This document shows positions 8,114 to 16,310 of a DNA stretch of 64,000 bases, one piece after another. This DNA is from Bin80 sp965219915 (GTDB lineage Bacteria > Bacteroidota > Rhodothermia > Rhodothermales > Bin80), in contig OZ244794.1 in the NCBI GenBank assembly GCA_965219915.1, positions 3,488,916 through 3,552,915 of the forward strand, given 5' to 3'. Both the position numbers and the translations under genes were made by a program. Under the pieces are notes generated by a model. It ran no database searches. It was given only the letters and a program-made list of their open reading frames with translations, and had not been told where the DNA came from. Every line of letters starts with the position of its first letter. The first letter of the stretch is position 1.

Positions 8114-10243
8114 ATGATGTATTTGCGGTGGGTTGTCTTAATAACGCTGGGCCTGCTTTCGGCCGGCATCAGCACAGCGAATGACTGCGAGGAAGGGGCG
8201 GGGTCGGGGCCCACGATCGGTCTGAACGCGGCGGGACCGTCGGTGACGGTGGATGTGGCGTGTCATTTCACGTCGGCAACGAGCAGTCAGATCTTCACGG
8301 TTTCGTCGAGTGACTCGCTCACGGTGGCGGCAAGCTTGAACGGGTCGCTGTTGACGTTGGCTCCAGGCCATGTCGGAAACACCACACCGGGCATGGCCAC
8401 GGTGACGGTGACGCGGGGCAGCGAATCCTATGCAATCGAAGTGGCGGTCAGCAGTTGCTTGACAGCGACGGATGCGGCGGAGATGCCCAAGCTCATCGTC
8501 AACCCGCGCCAGGTAATGACCTGGGACTTGGACATGTCGGACCATTTCGTGAAGACCGGCGGCGGCGCGCTGACATATGACGCGAGCTCGTCGGAAAGGG
8601 ACACGTTTACCGTATCGCTTTCCAACTCTCGGCTGACGATAACGGGCGGCGGTCTGCCTACAGGCAAGGACCGGGCCCGGGCTGAACTCATCCTGACGGC
8701 ACGCAACAATTGCGGGGCGACCCGGGTGAAGAAACCAGTCACGGTGGAGGGCGTGAACAAGGCGCCGACGATTCACTCGCCGTTACGCGACACGACGCTG
8801 GCCTCGCACGGCTACACGACCTCGTACCGGCTGTCGGATCACTTCCGTGGCGGGCGGCTCACGTATTCGCAGGCGTCCTCGGACACGGCCACGGTGAGGG
8901 GCGGTTTTTCCTATTACGGCACGCTGACAGTCACGACGCGGGCGGTGTCGCAGACAACGAAGGACTCCATCTTTGTGATGGCCATGGATCCAGTCGGACT
9001 TGCAGCCAGGGACACCCTGGTGGTGACGGTCACGCCCAACGTTTCGCCCAGCGTGGACGTGGTCATCCCCGACGCGACGCTGGCCGCGGGCGGCACGATG
9101 GCGTCCTACACGCTCTCGGAGTACTTCAGTGACCCGGACGGCAATTCCGAGGACCTTACGTATGAGGCGGAGACGTCGGAGCCCGACACGGTGTCGGTCG
9201 GCATTGAGGACGGCGTGCTGAAGGTGACCCCCAAGGATGTGGACAAGCCAGGAACGGCGACAATCTCGGTGTCGGCGACGGACCCGGGCGGCCTTTGGAT
9301 TTCCACCGCGTTTGATGTAACCGTGACACAAGACTGTGCCATCGATACAACGGCCATTGCCGACCTTTCCCTGGCCTCGGGCGGCTACAAGGAGACCTAC
9401 ACGCTCGGGAATCATTTTACGGCCTCAAACTGCTCGGACGATCTCAGCTACTCCGGTTCTTCCGATGAAGGCAGCGTCGCTTTGGCAAACGTATCTAACG
9501 GCACGCTGACCGTCACTTCGGTCGGCACAGGAACAGCTGACGTCACGGTAACTGCGATATCGGGCGCGGTATCAAAGTCGATCGAATTCGAGGTGACCGT
9601 GACACAGAATCAGAGCCCTACGGTCACCAGACCCATTGATGACGTCGAGCTGACGCTCGGAGGCAAGGAATTTGACACGGGTCTGTCGGGGCGTTTTTCG
9701 GATCCGGAAGGAGGCCCTCTGACGTTTTCGGTAAGCGCGGAAGACTCGGGGTCCTGGACGCGGGGTACACCGGCGGTTACGGCCGAGATCACCGGTGATT
9801 TCCTGACGGTAACGGCCGACTTTGTCGATGTGGCCACAGTAATAGTTACGGCGACCGATCCAGGCCGTGGGCGGGTGAGAGACGAATTCGTCGTGAGGGT
9901 GGTGGCCGGGAAGCGATCGAACCCCGATTCCGTCAACGTGCGCAGCGCCCCGGCGCCCGTCGGCTCCATACCCGACCAGACGCTGACCACCGTCGGATCG
10001 GCCGTGCGCTTTGACGTGGCGCCCTTCTTCATGGAGTTGGACGGAGATGCGGTGATGTACTCGGCACGCCTGGCTACCGAGGCGGAGCGCATTCCCGATT
10101 ACGTATCCGTGGATATGTCGGGCAGCATGCTCACATTGACGCCTGGTACGACATCGGGCAGCATTGACGTCCTCGTGAGTGCCACGGATATCGACGGCAC
10201 CGCGTCGCAGACGCTCACCGTCAATGTAGCCGGCGCGAACTGA
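8114..10243 (+). CDS. Secreted cadherin/Ig-like repeat protein
   Basis: Extracellular repeat protein of about 709 residues. I choose the ATG at 8114 because it opens a clean signal peptide (MMYLRWVVLITLGLLSAGIS, then cleavage near TANDC) with an AGAGG-type ribosome site upstream; an in-frame start at 8000 only adds an unlikely 38-residue leader. The mature part consists of about six or seven beta-sandwich repeats of roughly 90 residues, each ending in a strand like VTATDPGG or VSATDIDG and opening with a phrase like IPDATLAAGG. This is the cadherin-like/putative Ig (Dystroglycan-type) pattern. Paired cysteines occur in the first two and the fourth repeats. There is no type IX sorting domain, anchor or catalytic motif. 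Likely an adhesin or surface scaffold. GC content is clearly above neighbouring housekeeping genes. Confidence 0.75.
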   Translation: MMYLRWVVLITLGLLSAGISTANDCEEGAGSGPTIGLNAAGPSVTVDVACHFTSATSSQIFTVSSSDSLTVAASLNGSLLTLAPGHVGNTTPGMATVTVTRGSESYAIEVAVSSCLTATDAAEMPKLIVNPRQVMTWDLDMSDHFVKTGGGALTYDASSSERDTFTVSLSNSRLTITGGGLPTGKDRARAELILTARNNCGATRVKKPVTVEGVNKAPTIHSPLRDTTLASHGYTTSYRLSDHFRGGRLTYSQASSDTATVRGGFSYYGTLTVTTRAVSQTTKDSIFVMAMDPVGLAARDTLVVTVTPNVSPSVDVVIPDATLAAGGTMASYTLSEYFSDPDGNSEDLTYEAETSEPDTVSVGIEDGVLKVTPKDVDKPGTATISVSATDPGGLWISTAFDVTVTQDCAIDTTAIADLSLASGGYKETYTLGNHFTASNCSDDLSYSGSSDEGSVALANVSNGTLTVTSVGTGTADVTVTAISGAVSKSIEFEVTVTQNQSPTVTRPIDDVELTLGGKEFDTGLSGRFSDPEGGPLTFSVSAEDSGSWTRGTPAVTAEITGDFLTVTADFVDVATVIVTATDPGRGRVRDEFVVRVVAGKRSNPDSVNVRSAPAPVGSIPDQTLTTVGSAVRFDVAPFFMELDGDAVMYSARLATEAERIPDYVSVDMSGSMLTLTPGTTSGSIDVLVSATDIDGTASQTLTVNVAGAN

Positions 10244-10340
10244 TCCTCGCGGCGTGATGGGCGCTTATGGTCATGCGCCCGTCCCACACTCCCAATCACC
10301 TTATCAAAACATAGTCATTTTTTCTTCAACGACTGAATTA

Positions 10341-12941
10341 ATGTCGACCAGAACCTCGCAGAACGCATCCGCGTGCATCGCGCTCACACTGTGCCTCTTG
10401 CTTTGCGGCGCGCAGAAGGCCCATGCCCAACAGGAAATCCGCTACCCGCAGCTGTTGGAGCACGATGGCAAACGCTTTGCCGCCTACGTCAACGAAATCA
10501 ACGGCACCCCGACCTGGATCATTGACACCGACTCGTTGGACTTTACGCTCGGCTCTCCGCTGAATCTGTCAACCGAATCCGAAGTCGAGACAAAGGCGGA
10601 CGCCTTCGTCGACGCCCACAAGGGTGTATTCGGGCTGGACACGAGGCAGCTGGGTGAGCCATGGATCCTCACAAACGGCAGGATGTGGTTTGTCCGGTAT
10701 CCGCAGCTTTACAAAAACTACCGGGTATGGATGGCGGAGCTCGTGGTTTCGGTGTTGTACGACGGCACGCTCGTTGCCGTGTCGGCCAGCGTCTTCCCCC
10801 AGGTGGAAGCAAATACAACCCCCAGCCTCAGCAGCTCGGCCGCGCTACAGGCCGCGTTTGGCGCCGCTGGATTACAGGACCTGAAAGGGCGGGTAAAGAC
10901 CGATCTGGTCATCGTGCCCGTGGAACTGGAAGCGTCGTATACCTACGGTCTCGCTTGGGAAGTCAGCGTCTACGACTACGACCGCGATCCGCCTTTCAGC
11001 AAGACGTTCCTGATTGATGCACATTCGGGAAAAGTGCTGGAAGAATACGGCAACGGAGCCGGCGTAACGGATACTGCAGCAGATTCTCCGGCATTCACCT
11101 CAGCAGGCCGTACGGTGCCAGCCCCTTTCGCAAAAGCATTTGAGCCGCGCCGCTTTCCGTTCATGGAAAACGCGGCCGTGTCTGTGACCAATGCCTGCAG
11201 CAGCATTCCGACCAGTGGCGCTCACGGCATTGAAGGTACCATAACCTTGAATACGTCGGCCACACCTAATGATGTCAAACAGAAAAACTTTGATGAGTCG
11301 TACGGGGTGTCGTTCCCGTATGCGAAGTTTTCCGTTGCAAGCAGCGACGGCACTTCCTTCAACTGCACGGGCTACGCGGATGAAAACGGCAACTACGCCG
11401 CCTACTTTTCCGATGCCGGCACCTATACGATTACCTTCGAAATCGCTACGGACCGGGTTCTCTTGTCCCCTGACGGCGAGGTTAGCACCTGCGCGTCGCG
11501 CCAGAGCTTCACCATGGCAGTCGACGGGACCGAAAAACTGGACTGGGATTGGGACTGGGGTGCGGACGGCGAGGCCGGCGCCTCAGCGATCGGACTCAAC
11601 GGCGTCTATTTTACAGATGCGATGTACCGGCACCTGTCAGGGACGCTTGGTGCCAGTATTTTGGACAATCGCACATCCTTCATCAAGGTCTTATCCAGAC
11701 GGACCGCATATACTCGCACAGGCGAGCGACCCTCTCTTCCAGGGGAGACTGTACGCCGGGGCTCAACCATTGAATTGGGATACATATATGGAAAGTCAAG
11801 CGAGATTCTTCTCCATGAATACGTGCATGACTTGCTGTATGCCCGGCACGGGAAAAGTGCAGAAAGTAACGAGGACGACTACGGAGCGATAGCGGAGGCA
11901 ATTCCAGACTTTTTGGCGGCTGATTATACCAGTCATTCCGTCTTCGGAGGCCCCGCGCCCCATGACGATGACGATGCAACAAAGAGCGACTCGAATATCG
12001 TGTGGAGGGATTTGAATCAGACCTGCAAATGGAAGGCAAGTTGCTCAACGCATAAACTCCGAACAGAATTAACGAAATACGAGGACTCGATGGCCATATC
12101 GGGTGCGCTTTGGGCTATTAGCGGACGCATTGCGGGAAGAGCAAGTAAGCTCCTAATATCGTCGCTCCTGGCGACTTCTACCGAGAATTACAGGTTTGTG
12201 GGAGACGTACGTACGGCTTTGGCCCAGATGGCGACAGAAGGCGAAGATGCCGTTATTGAAACGGCCTTTGTGGCACGGCAGTTAGATGGTTCGAATATGC
12301 CCACCGGGCTGGGAACTTCTTGTCAAGCGGGGGCCGTTCAGGTGGCCTGGAATGACAACTCCGGTGTGGAGTCCGGTTATGTCGTGGAACAGAAAGGCAC
12401 CGATAGCTGGACGCGGGTTACCAGGCTCGGTGAGAATACGTCTGGCTCGGCCATGAGCTATACAATATCCGATTTGGCCTGCACCGGTTTGACAGCCGAA
12501 AACCCGGCACGCTTCCGGGTAGCGGCATTCAAGGTCTTCGGTACCGATACCCTGTGGACCTACTCGGTTGAAACGCAATATCCGCCCAAGGCGCCAGGCA
12601 ACAGCCAGTCAAAGCGCTCCACGGTATATTCGTCAGCGCAAGCTGAAGGAGAAGATCCCACGGTTGCGGAACCACCCACGGCCACAGAGTTGATCGGCGC
12701 GTATCCCAATCCCTTCAACCCGTCCACGGCAATCGACTACAGCCTGCATCGCAAAGGCCACGTTCGGCTGATGGTCTATGACATGTTGGGACGCAGAGTC
12801 GCTGTGCTTGAAGATGCCGTTCGACTGGAGGGGAGATATACGGCCAGATTCGATGCTTCGCAACTTCCGAGCGGCATGTACGTTCTTCGAATGAAAACGC
12901 CCCAGGCAGCTTTCACGCGTATTTTGACACTGCTTAAGTGA
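10341..12941 (+). CDS. Secreted zinc metalloprotease (gluzincin-like) with T9SS sorting domain
   Basis: Predicted secreted protease, 866 residues from the ATG at 10341, which opens a signal peptide ending near AHAQQ. Order of parts: an FTP-like propeptide (about residues 65-155); a PepSY-like domain (about 165-235) with IDAHSGKVL; a beta-rich insert with paired cysteines (about 285-395); and a catalytic region with the zinc motif HEYVH at about 492-496, then AEAIPDFLA some 22 residues later, whose Glu fits the third zinc ligand of M4/M36-type gluzincins. A fibronectin III-like domain (about 660-755) follows. The C-terminal sorting domain (last 80 residues) begins YPNPFNPST and ends in a GMYVLRM strand. 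The sorting domain implies export by the type IX system and cell-surface attachment. The exact peptidase family is not certain. Confidence 0.8.
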   Translation: MSTRTSQNASACIALTLCLLLCGAQKAHAQQEIRYPQLLEHDGKRFAAYVNEINGTPTWIIDTDSLDFTLGSPLNLSTESEVETKADAFVDAHKGVFGLDTRQLGEPWILTNGRMWFVRYPQLYKNYRVWMAELVVSVLYDGTLVAVSASVFPQVEANTTPSLSSSAALQAAFGAAGLQDLKGRVKTDLVIVPVELEASYTYGLAWEVSVYDYDRDPPFSKTFLIDAHSGKVLEEYGNGAGVTDTAADSPAFTSAGRTVPAPFAKAFEPRRFPFMENAAVSVTNACSSIPTSGAHGIEGTITLNTSATPNDVKQKNFDESYGVSFPYAKFSVASSDGTSFNCTGYADENGNYAAYFSDAGTYTITFEIATDRVLLSPDGEVSTCASRQSFTMAVDGTEKLDWDWDWGADGEAGASAIGLNGVYFTDAMYRHLSGTLGASILDNRTSFIKVLSRRTAYTRTGERPSLPGETVRRGSTIELGYIYGKSSEILLHEYVHDLLYARHGKSAESNEDDYGAIAEAIPDFLAADYTSHSVFGGPAPHDDDDATKSDSNIVWRDLNQTCKWKASCSTHKLRTELTKYEDSMAISGALWAISGRIAGRASKLLISSLLATSTENYRFVGDVRTALAQMATEGEDAVIETAFVARQLDGSNMPTGLGTSCQAGAVQVAWNDNSGVESGYVVEQKGTDSWTRVTRLGENTSGSAMSYTISDLACTGLTAENPARFRVAAFKVFGTDTLWTYSVETQYPPKAPGNSQSKRSTVYSSAQAEGEDPTVAEPPTATELIGAYPNPFNPSTAIDYSLHRKGHVRLMVYDMLGRRVAVLEDAVRLEGRYTARFDASQLPSGMYVLRMKTPQAAFTRILTLLK

Positions 12942-12985
12942 GTTGCACGAAGCATCGCGGTCCGTGCAGGTTGAGTAAAGAGGTC

Positions 12986-14827
12986 ATGCACCGTTTAATA
13001 CCACTCACGAAGCGTACATTATTGATTAAGGCCATTCTGCTCACGCTGCTGGCCACAGGCGGCGCGTCGGCGCAAAGCTTTCAGCCCGCCACGTGGATCG
13101 TGCCGACCGGGAGAGCGCTTGGAATGGACGTGGGCCCGGAAGGCCACATCTATGTAGGCGGCCTTGACAACGGAACCGACTGGCCCGGAAGGGTTACGCC
13201 AATGTACTCGAATCCATTCGCATTTCTTGCCAGCTATAGTGCCAGCGGGGAATTCCTATGGAGCCGACAATCAATGAATCTCGACGGTGTGGCTGGAAGG
13301 CCCACGTCAGATATCGTAGATGTGCACGAATTATTAGTCCACGGTGACCGACTGTTCACCATCGAAGGATTGGATGTTTTAATTGCCACCCACACCGGCG
13401 ACTGGGGCAAGAGAGGCGGCGTAATGACGGGTATCTACTCTCTGAACAGTGATTCGCTGGCCGCTCTGTTTTTTGGTCAGCGGGATTCGACGGCGCAGAG
13501 CATTGACCTGTTCGATCCGGCCGGTTTCATCCGGGGAATTGACCTGGATGCCGCTGGCAACCTGTACATTGTTGGCAAATTCCTGGATACGTTGCGTGTG
13601 GCGCCCGCCACGGTGCTATTGCCGCGAGAACCGGAAGAACTTTTTGACCAGCATGTCGCCTTGGTCAGCTACACGCCTGACGGCGAACTCCGCTGGGCGC
13701 AGCGCATCGCTGGCACCAAATCCCAAGGAGAGTGGCGCGAGCAAATCTCGCGCGGAGAGGAAATAAACGCTTGTTTCACGGTTGACGATTTGGGCAACGC
13801 CCACGTGTGCGGATTATTCCGGAAGGGTACCGTGTTCGGCGAAGGGCAGCCCGACAGTGTGCGGTTTACCGAGAATGCCAGAGCGGTGGCAGCATTCGAT
13901 GCCGAAGGGGGCCTGCAATGGGTACGGACCACAACCGAACTGGGCGTGCCCGGAAATGTCGGTCCGTGGACCTTGGTCTCCGATAACATGGGCGGCTTTG
14001 CTGCCCTTTGGCACAGCCGCGGCCGCCAGGCCGAGCAGCCATTCTCCTTCGTATTCGGCGACACTACGTTTCATCGGCAGCGCGGCGATCTCAATGTGCT
14101 GGCCAAACACTCCGCGGATGGCGCCATCGTCTGGGCGCGGCAGATCGAAAACGACGGAGGCTCTTTGAACATCACCGATCTGGTGATTGATCGCCGGGGC
14201 CACGTCTACGTGGCAGGCTATCACGACGGCCGCAGGCTTAAAGTGGAAGGCCAAATATTCGTCGACGAGCACAAGACGGACCTGCATTCGTGGAGTACCG
14301 GATTTGTGCTTCACTATGATGCGAACGGCCAGCTTGTCCGGGTGCTGCATGTGCGCGGCGTAGGCGAAAACAGCCGGGTGCATGCTCTGGCGCTGGGTGA
14401 ATCCGATGAGCTGTACGTGGTCGGCTTTATGGAGGACACACGGGAAGTTGACCGCCCGTACATATTGGGACAGGACACGCTGAGCTCAGACTCCTGGCGG
14501 TTGCCGTTTCTGGCCCGTTATGAGTATACGAGTACAAACGTGGAAGACGCGCCGGAATTGCCGAGTAGTGAAATCCGCGTGCTCCAGTATCCGAACCCGT
14601 TCACGGATGCCACCACCATTGGATTCGAATTGCCGACTGAAACGCATGTGCGCCTGCGCGTGTACGACCTACTGGGCCGGGAAATCGCTACGCTGGTCGA
14701 CGACTTTCGGCATACCGGGCAGCATCGTGCGGTTTTCAGGAAGGAGGGTCTACCAAGCGGCACGTACGTCTACCGGCTGGAAGCCTTGGGTCAGATTCAG
14801 CTTGGGCGGATGGTTTTGGTGCGGTAA
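12986..14827 (+). CDS. Secreted SBBP-type beta-propeller protein with T9SS sorting domain
   Basis: 613 residues from the ATG at 12986, chosen because AAAGAGGTC sits directly upstream and the frame then opens a signal peptide ending at ASAQ. The body has repeated blades with phrases such as GLQWVRTT, GAIVWARQI, GELRWAQRI and DEAGNLYIVG-like strands (for example DAAGNLYIVGKF), the SBBP (beta-propeller) pattern. The last 80 residues form a type IX sorting domain starting YPNPFTDATT and ending GRMVLVR. No catalytic motif is seen. It lies 44 nt after the metalloprotease on the same strand, so the two are probably co-transcribed and exported together. Confidence 0.78.
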   Translation: MHRLIPLTKRTLLIKAILLTLLATGGASAQSFQPATWIVPTGRALGMDVGPEGHIYVGGLDNGTDWPGRVTPMYSNPFAFLASYSASGEFLWSRQSMNLDGVAGRPTSDIVDVHELLVHGDRLFTIEGLDVLIATHTGDWGKRGGVMTGIYSLNSDSLAALFFGQRDSTAQSIDLFDPAGFIRGIDLDAAGNLYIVGKFLDTLRVAPATVLLPREPEELFDQHVALVSYTPDGELRWAQRIAGTKSQGEWREQISRGEEINACFTVDDLGNAHVCGLFRKGTVFGEGQPDSVRFTENARAVAAFDAEGGLQWVRTTTELGVPGNVGPWTLVSDNMGGFAALWHSRGRQAEQPFSFVFGDTTFHRQRGDLNVLAKHSADGAIVWARQIENDGGSLNITDLVIDRRGHVYVAGYHDGRRLKVEGQIFVDEHKTDLHSWSTGFVLHYDANGQLVRVLHVRGVGENSRVHALALGESDELYVVGFMEDTREVDRPYILGQDTLSSDSWRLPFLARYEYTSTNVEDAPELPSSEIRVLQYPNPFTDATTIGFELPTETHVRLRVYDLLGREIATLVDDFRHTGQHRAVFRKEGLPSGTYVYRLEALGQIQLGRMVLVR

Positions 14828-15045
14828 GGAGTTCAAGAATGAGACAATACACCTGCCCCATACCCTAACAGACACCTCATTGTGAGTAATCACGAATATG
14901 GAAGGCTATTGAGCGGGGCAGTCGAGAATGTACTTCTTGACCACGTCATCTGGATTCTCCGCGGGGTAGGTATTAGCCTCTCCCACCGACGCACCCCAAT
15001 GGATTTGTGCTCTACTCAGCGTAGCTTCTGGAAGTGGGTCTGTCG

Positions 15046-15588
15046 CTAGTTTCCGATCACCCGGTCCGGGTTTGCCCGAACGAAGGCAGCCCAGTTGTTG
15101 TAATGTGACTCCCCCGATTTTTTCCCCGTCACCTCCCGCTCTTTATGACAAAAAGCAACTGCCAGGGCATCCGAGGCATCGTGAGTTAGCTCGTGATTCA
15201 ATTCGCCAAATTCCAGTAAACTGCTGACCATATAGGTTACCTGCTGTTTGCTGGCATTACCGTTGCCCGTGACAGATCGCTTAACCATTTTGGGCGTGTA
15301 CTGAGCCACCGACACTCCCTGGTTCAAGACGGCTAGCATTGCCGCGGCCTGGGCCCGGCCAAGCTTAAGCATGGCTTGGGGATTCCTGCCGTAAACGGGC
15401 ATTTCGATGCCACAAGTATCGGGTTTTAATTCTTTGACCAGCCGGGTTATTTCGTGATAAATCGCTTGAACACGTACTATATGATCACCAGAAAATGCCA
15501 CTGCCCCAAATCCATAAACCCGATTATTCTCATCAATAATCCCATAACCAGTCTGTAACGAACCGGGGTCAATGCCCAATATTTTCAT
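15046..15588 (-). CDS. ruvC: Crossover junction endodeoxyribonuclease RuvC
   Basis: Resolves Holliday junctions together with RuvAB. It has 180 residues. Catalytic acidic residues are visible: D7 in GIDPGSLQTGYG, the Glu of GIEMPVYGRNPQ (about residue 63), and the two Asp of HDASDALAVA near residues 138-141. It overlaps the upstream yebC by one base (TAATG), the usual yebC-ruvC arrangement. No ruvA or ruvB follows. Confidence 0.95.
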   Translation of the reverse strand: MKILGIDPGSLQTGYGIIDENNRVYGFGAVAFSGDHIVRVQAIYHEITRLVKELKPDTCGIEMPVYGRNPQAMLKLGRAQAAAMLAVLNQGVSVAQYTPKMVKRSVTGNGNASKQQVTYMVSSLLEFGELNHELTHDASDALAVAFCHKEREVTGKKSGESHYNNWAAFVRANPDRVIGN

Positions 15589-16307
15589 TACATCTCGAGG
15601 TTTGTGAACACTTCCTGCACATCCTGCAGATCTTCCAGTCTTGTCACGAGTGTCTCGGTCTGACGCACTTGGTCAGTCTCTTTTTTTACAGCCGCGATCG
15701 GAACGCGAACAAGGCGCGCCTCCTCAATTCCTATTCCAGCATTAGCAATCCCGGCCTGAACCGTCTCAAAAGCTTCTACAGGCGTAATGATCACGAATGT
15801 CCCTTCTTCTTTTTCCATATCATCCGCACCATTATCCGCTACCAGTTCCAATAGCTCCAGCTCATCAATGTTCTCTGAATTGACCTGGATCAACCCTTTG
15901 CGCTCAAAGAGATAAGCGACGCTGCCTGATTTAGCCAGACGCCCCCCACTCTTGGCGAAAACACTGCGCACATCGGCAACTGTGCGATTAGTATTGTCCG
16001 TCAGTGCATCAACCATTACCGCCACTCCTTGCGCACTATACCCTTCGTATGTGCACTCCTTGTAATCCTGCCCTTCAATTTCTCCAGACCCGCGCTTAAT
16101 TGCCCGTTCGATGTTTTCCTTGGGCATATTCTTACCCTTGGCCTTCTGGATGGCGAGCGAGAGGCGTGCATTCATATCTGGATCCTTACCACCCTCGCGG
16201 GCAGCTACCATGATGTCACGCGTGATCACCGCCCAAGCCTTTGAACGACGGCTGTCGGTGACCGCCTTCTGTCGCTTAACTTTTGACCACTTGTTGTGCC
16301 CAGCCAT
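15588..16307 (-). CDS. yebC: YebC/PmpR family protein (TACO1)
   Basis: YebC-type protein of 239 residues, starting MAGHNKWSKVKRQKA, the family hallmark. YebC proteins bind DNA as regulators in some bacteria and relieve ribosome stalling at polyproline in others; which applies here cannot be told. The three-domain length is normal. It is coupled to ruvC (1-nt overlap) and lies 3 nt after the end of carB. Confidence 0.94.
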   Translation of the reverse strand: MAGHNKWSKVKRQKAVTDSRRSKAWAVITRDIMVAAREGGKDPDMNARLSLAIQKAKGKNMPKENIERAIKRGSGEIEGQDYKECTYEGYSAQGVAVMVDALTDNTNRTVADVRSVFAKSGGRLAKSGSVAYLFERKGLIQVNSENIDELELLELVADNGADDMEKEEGTFVIITPVEAFETVQAGIANAGIGIEEARLVRVPIAAVKKETDQVRQTETLVTRLEDLQDVQEVFTNLEM

Positions 16308-16310
16308 CTG

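Noticed and set aside
8138..9415. Long minus-strand ORFs under the repeat protein
   Set aside because: They lie antisense to a clear repeat-protein gene in GC-rich DNA, are Arg/His-rich and have no motifs: frame shadows.
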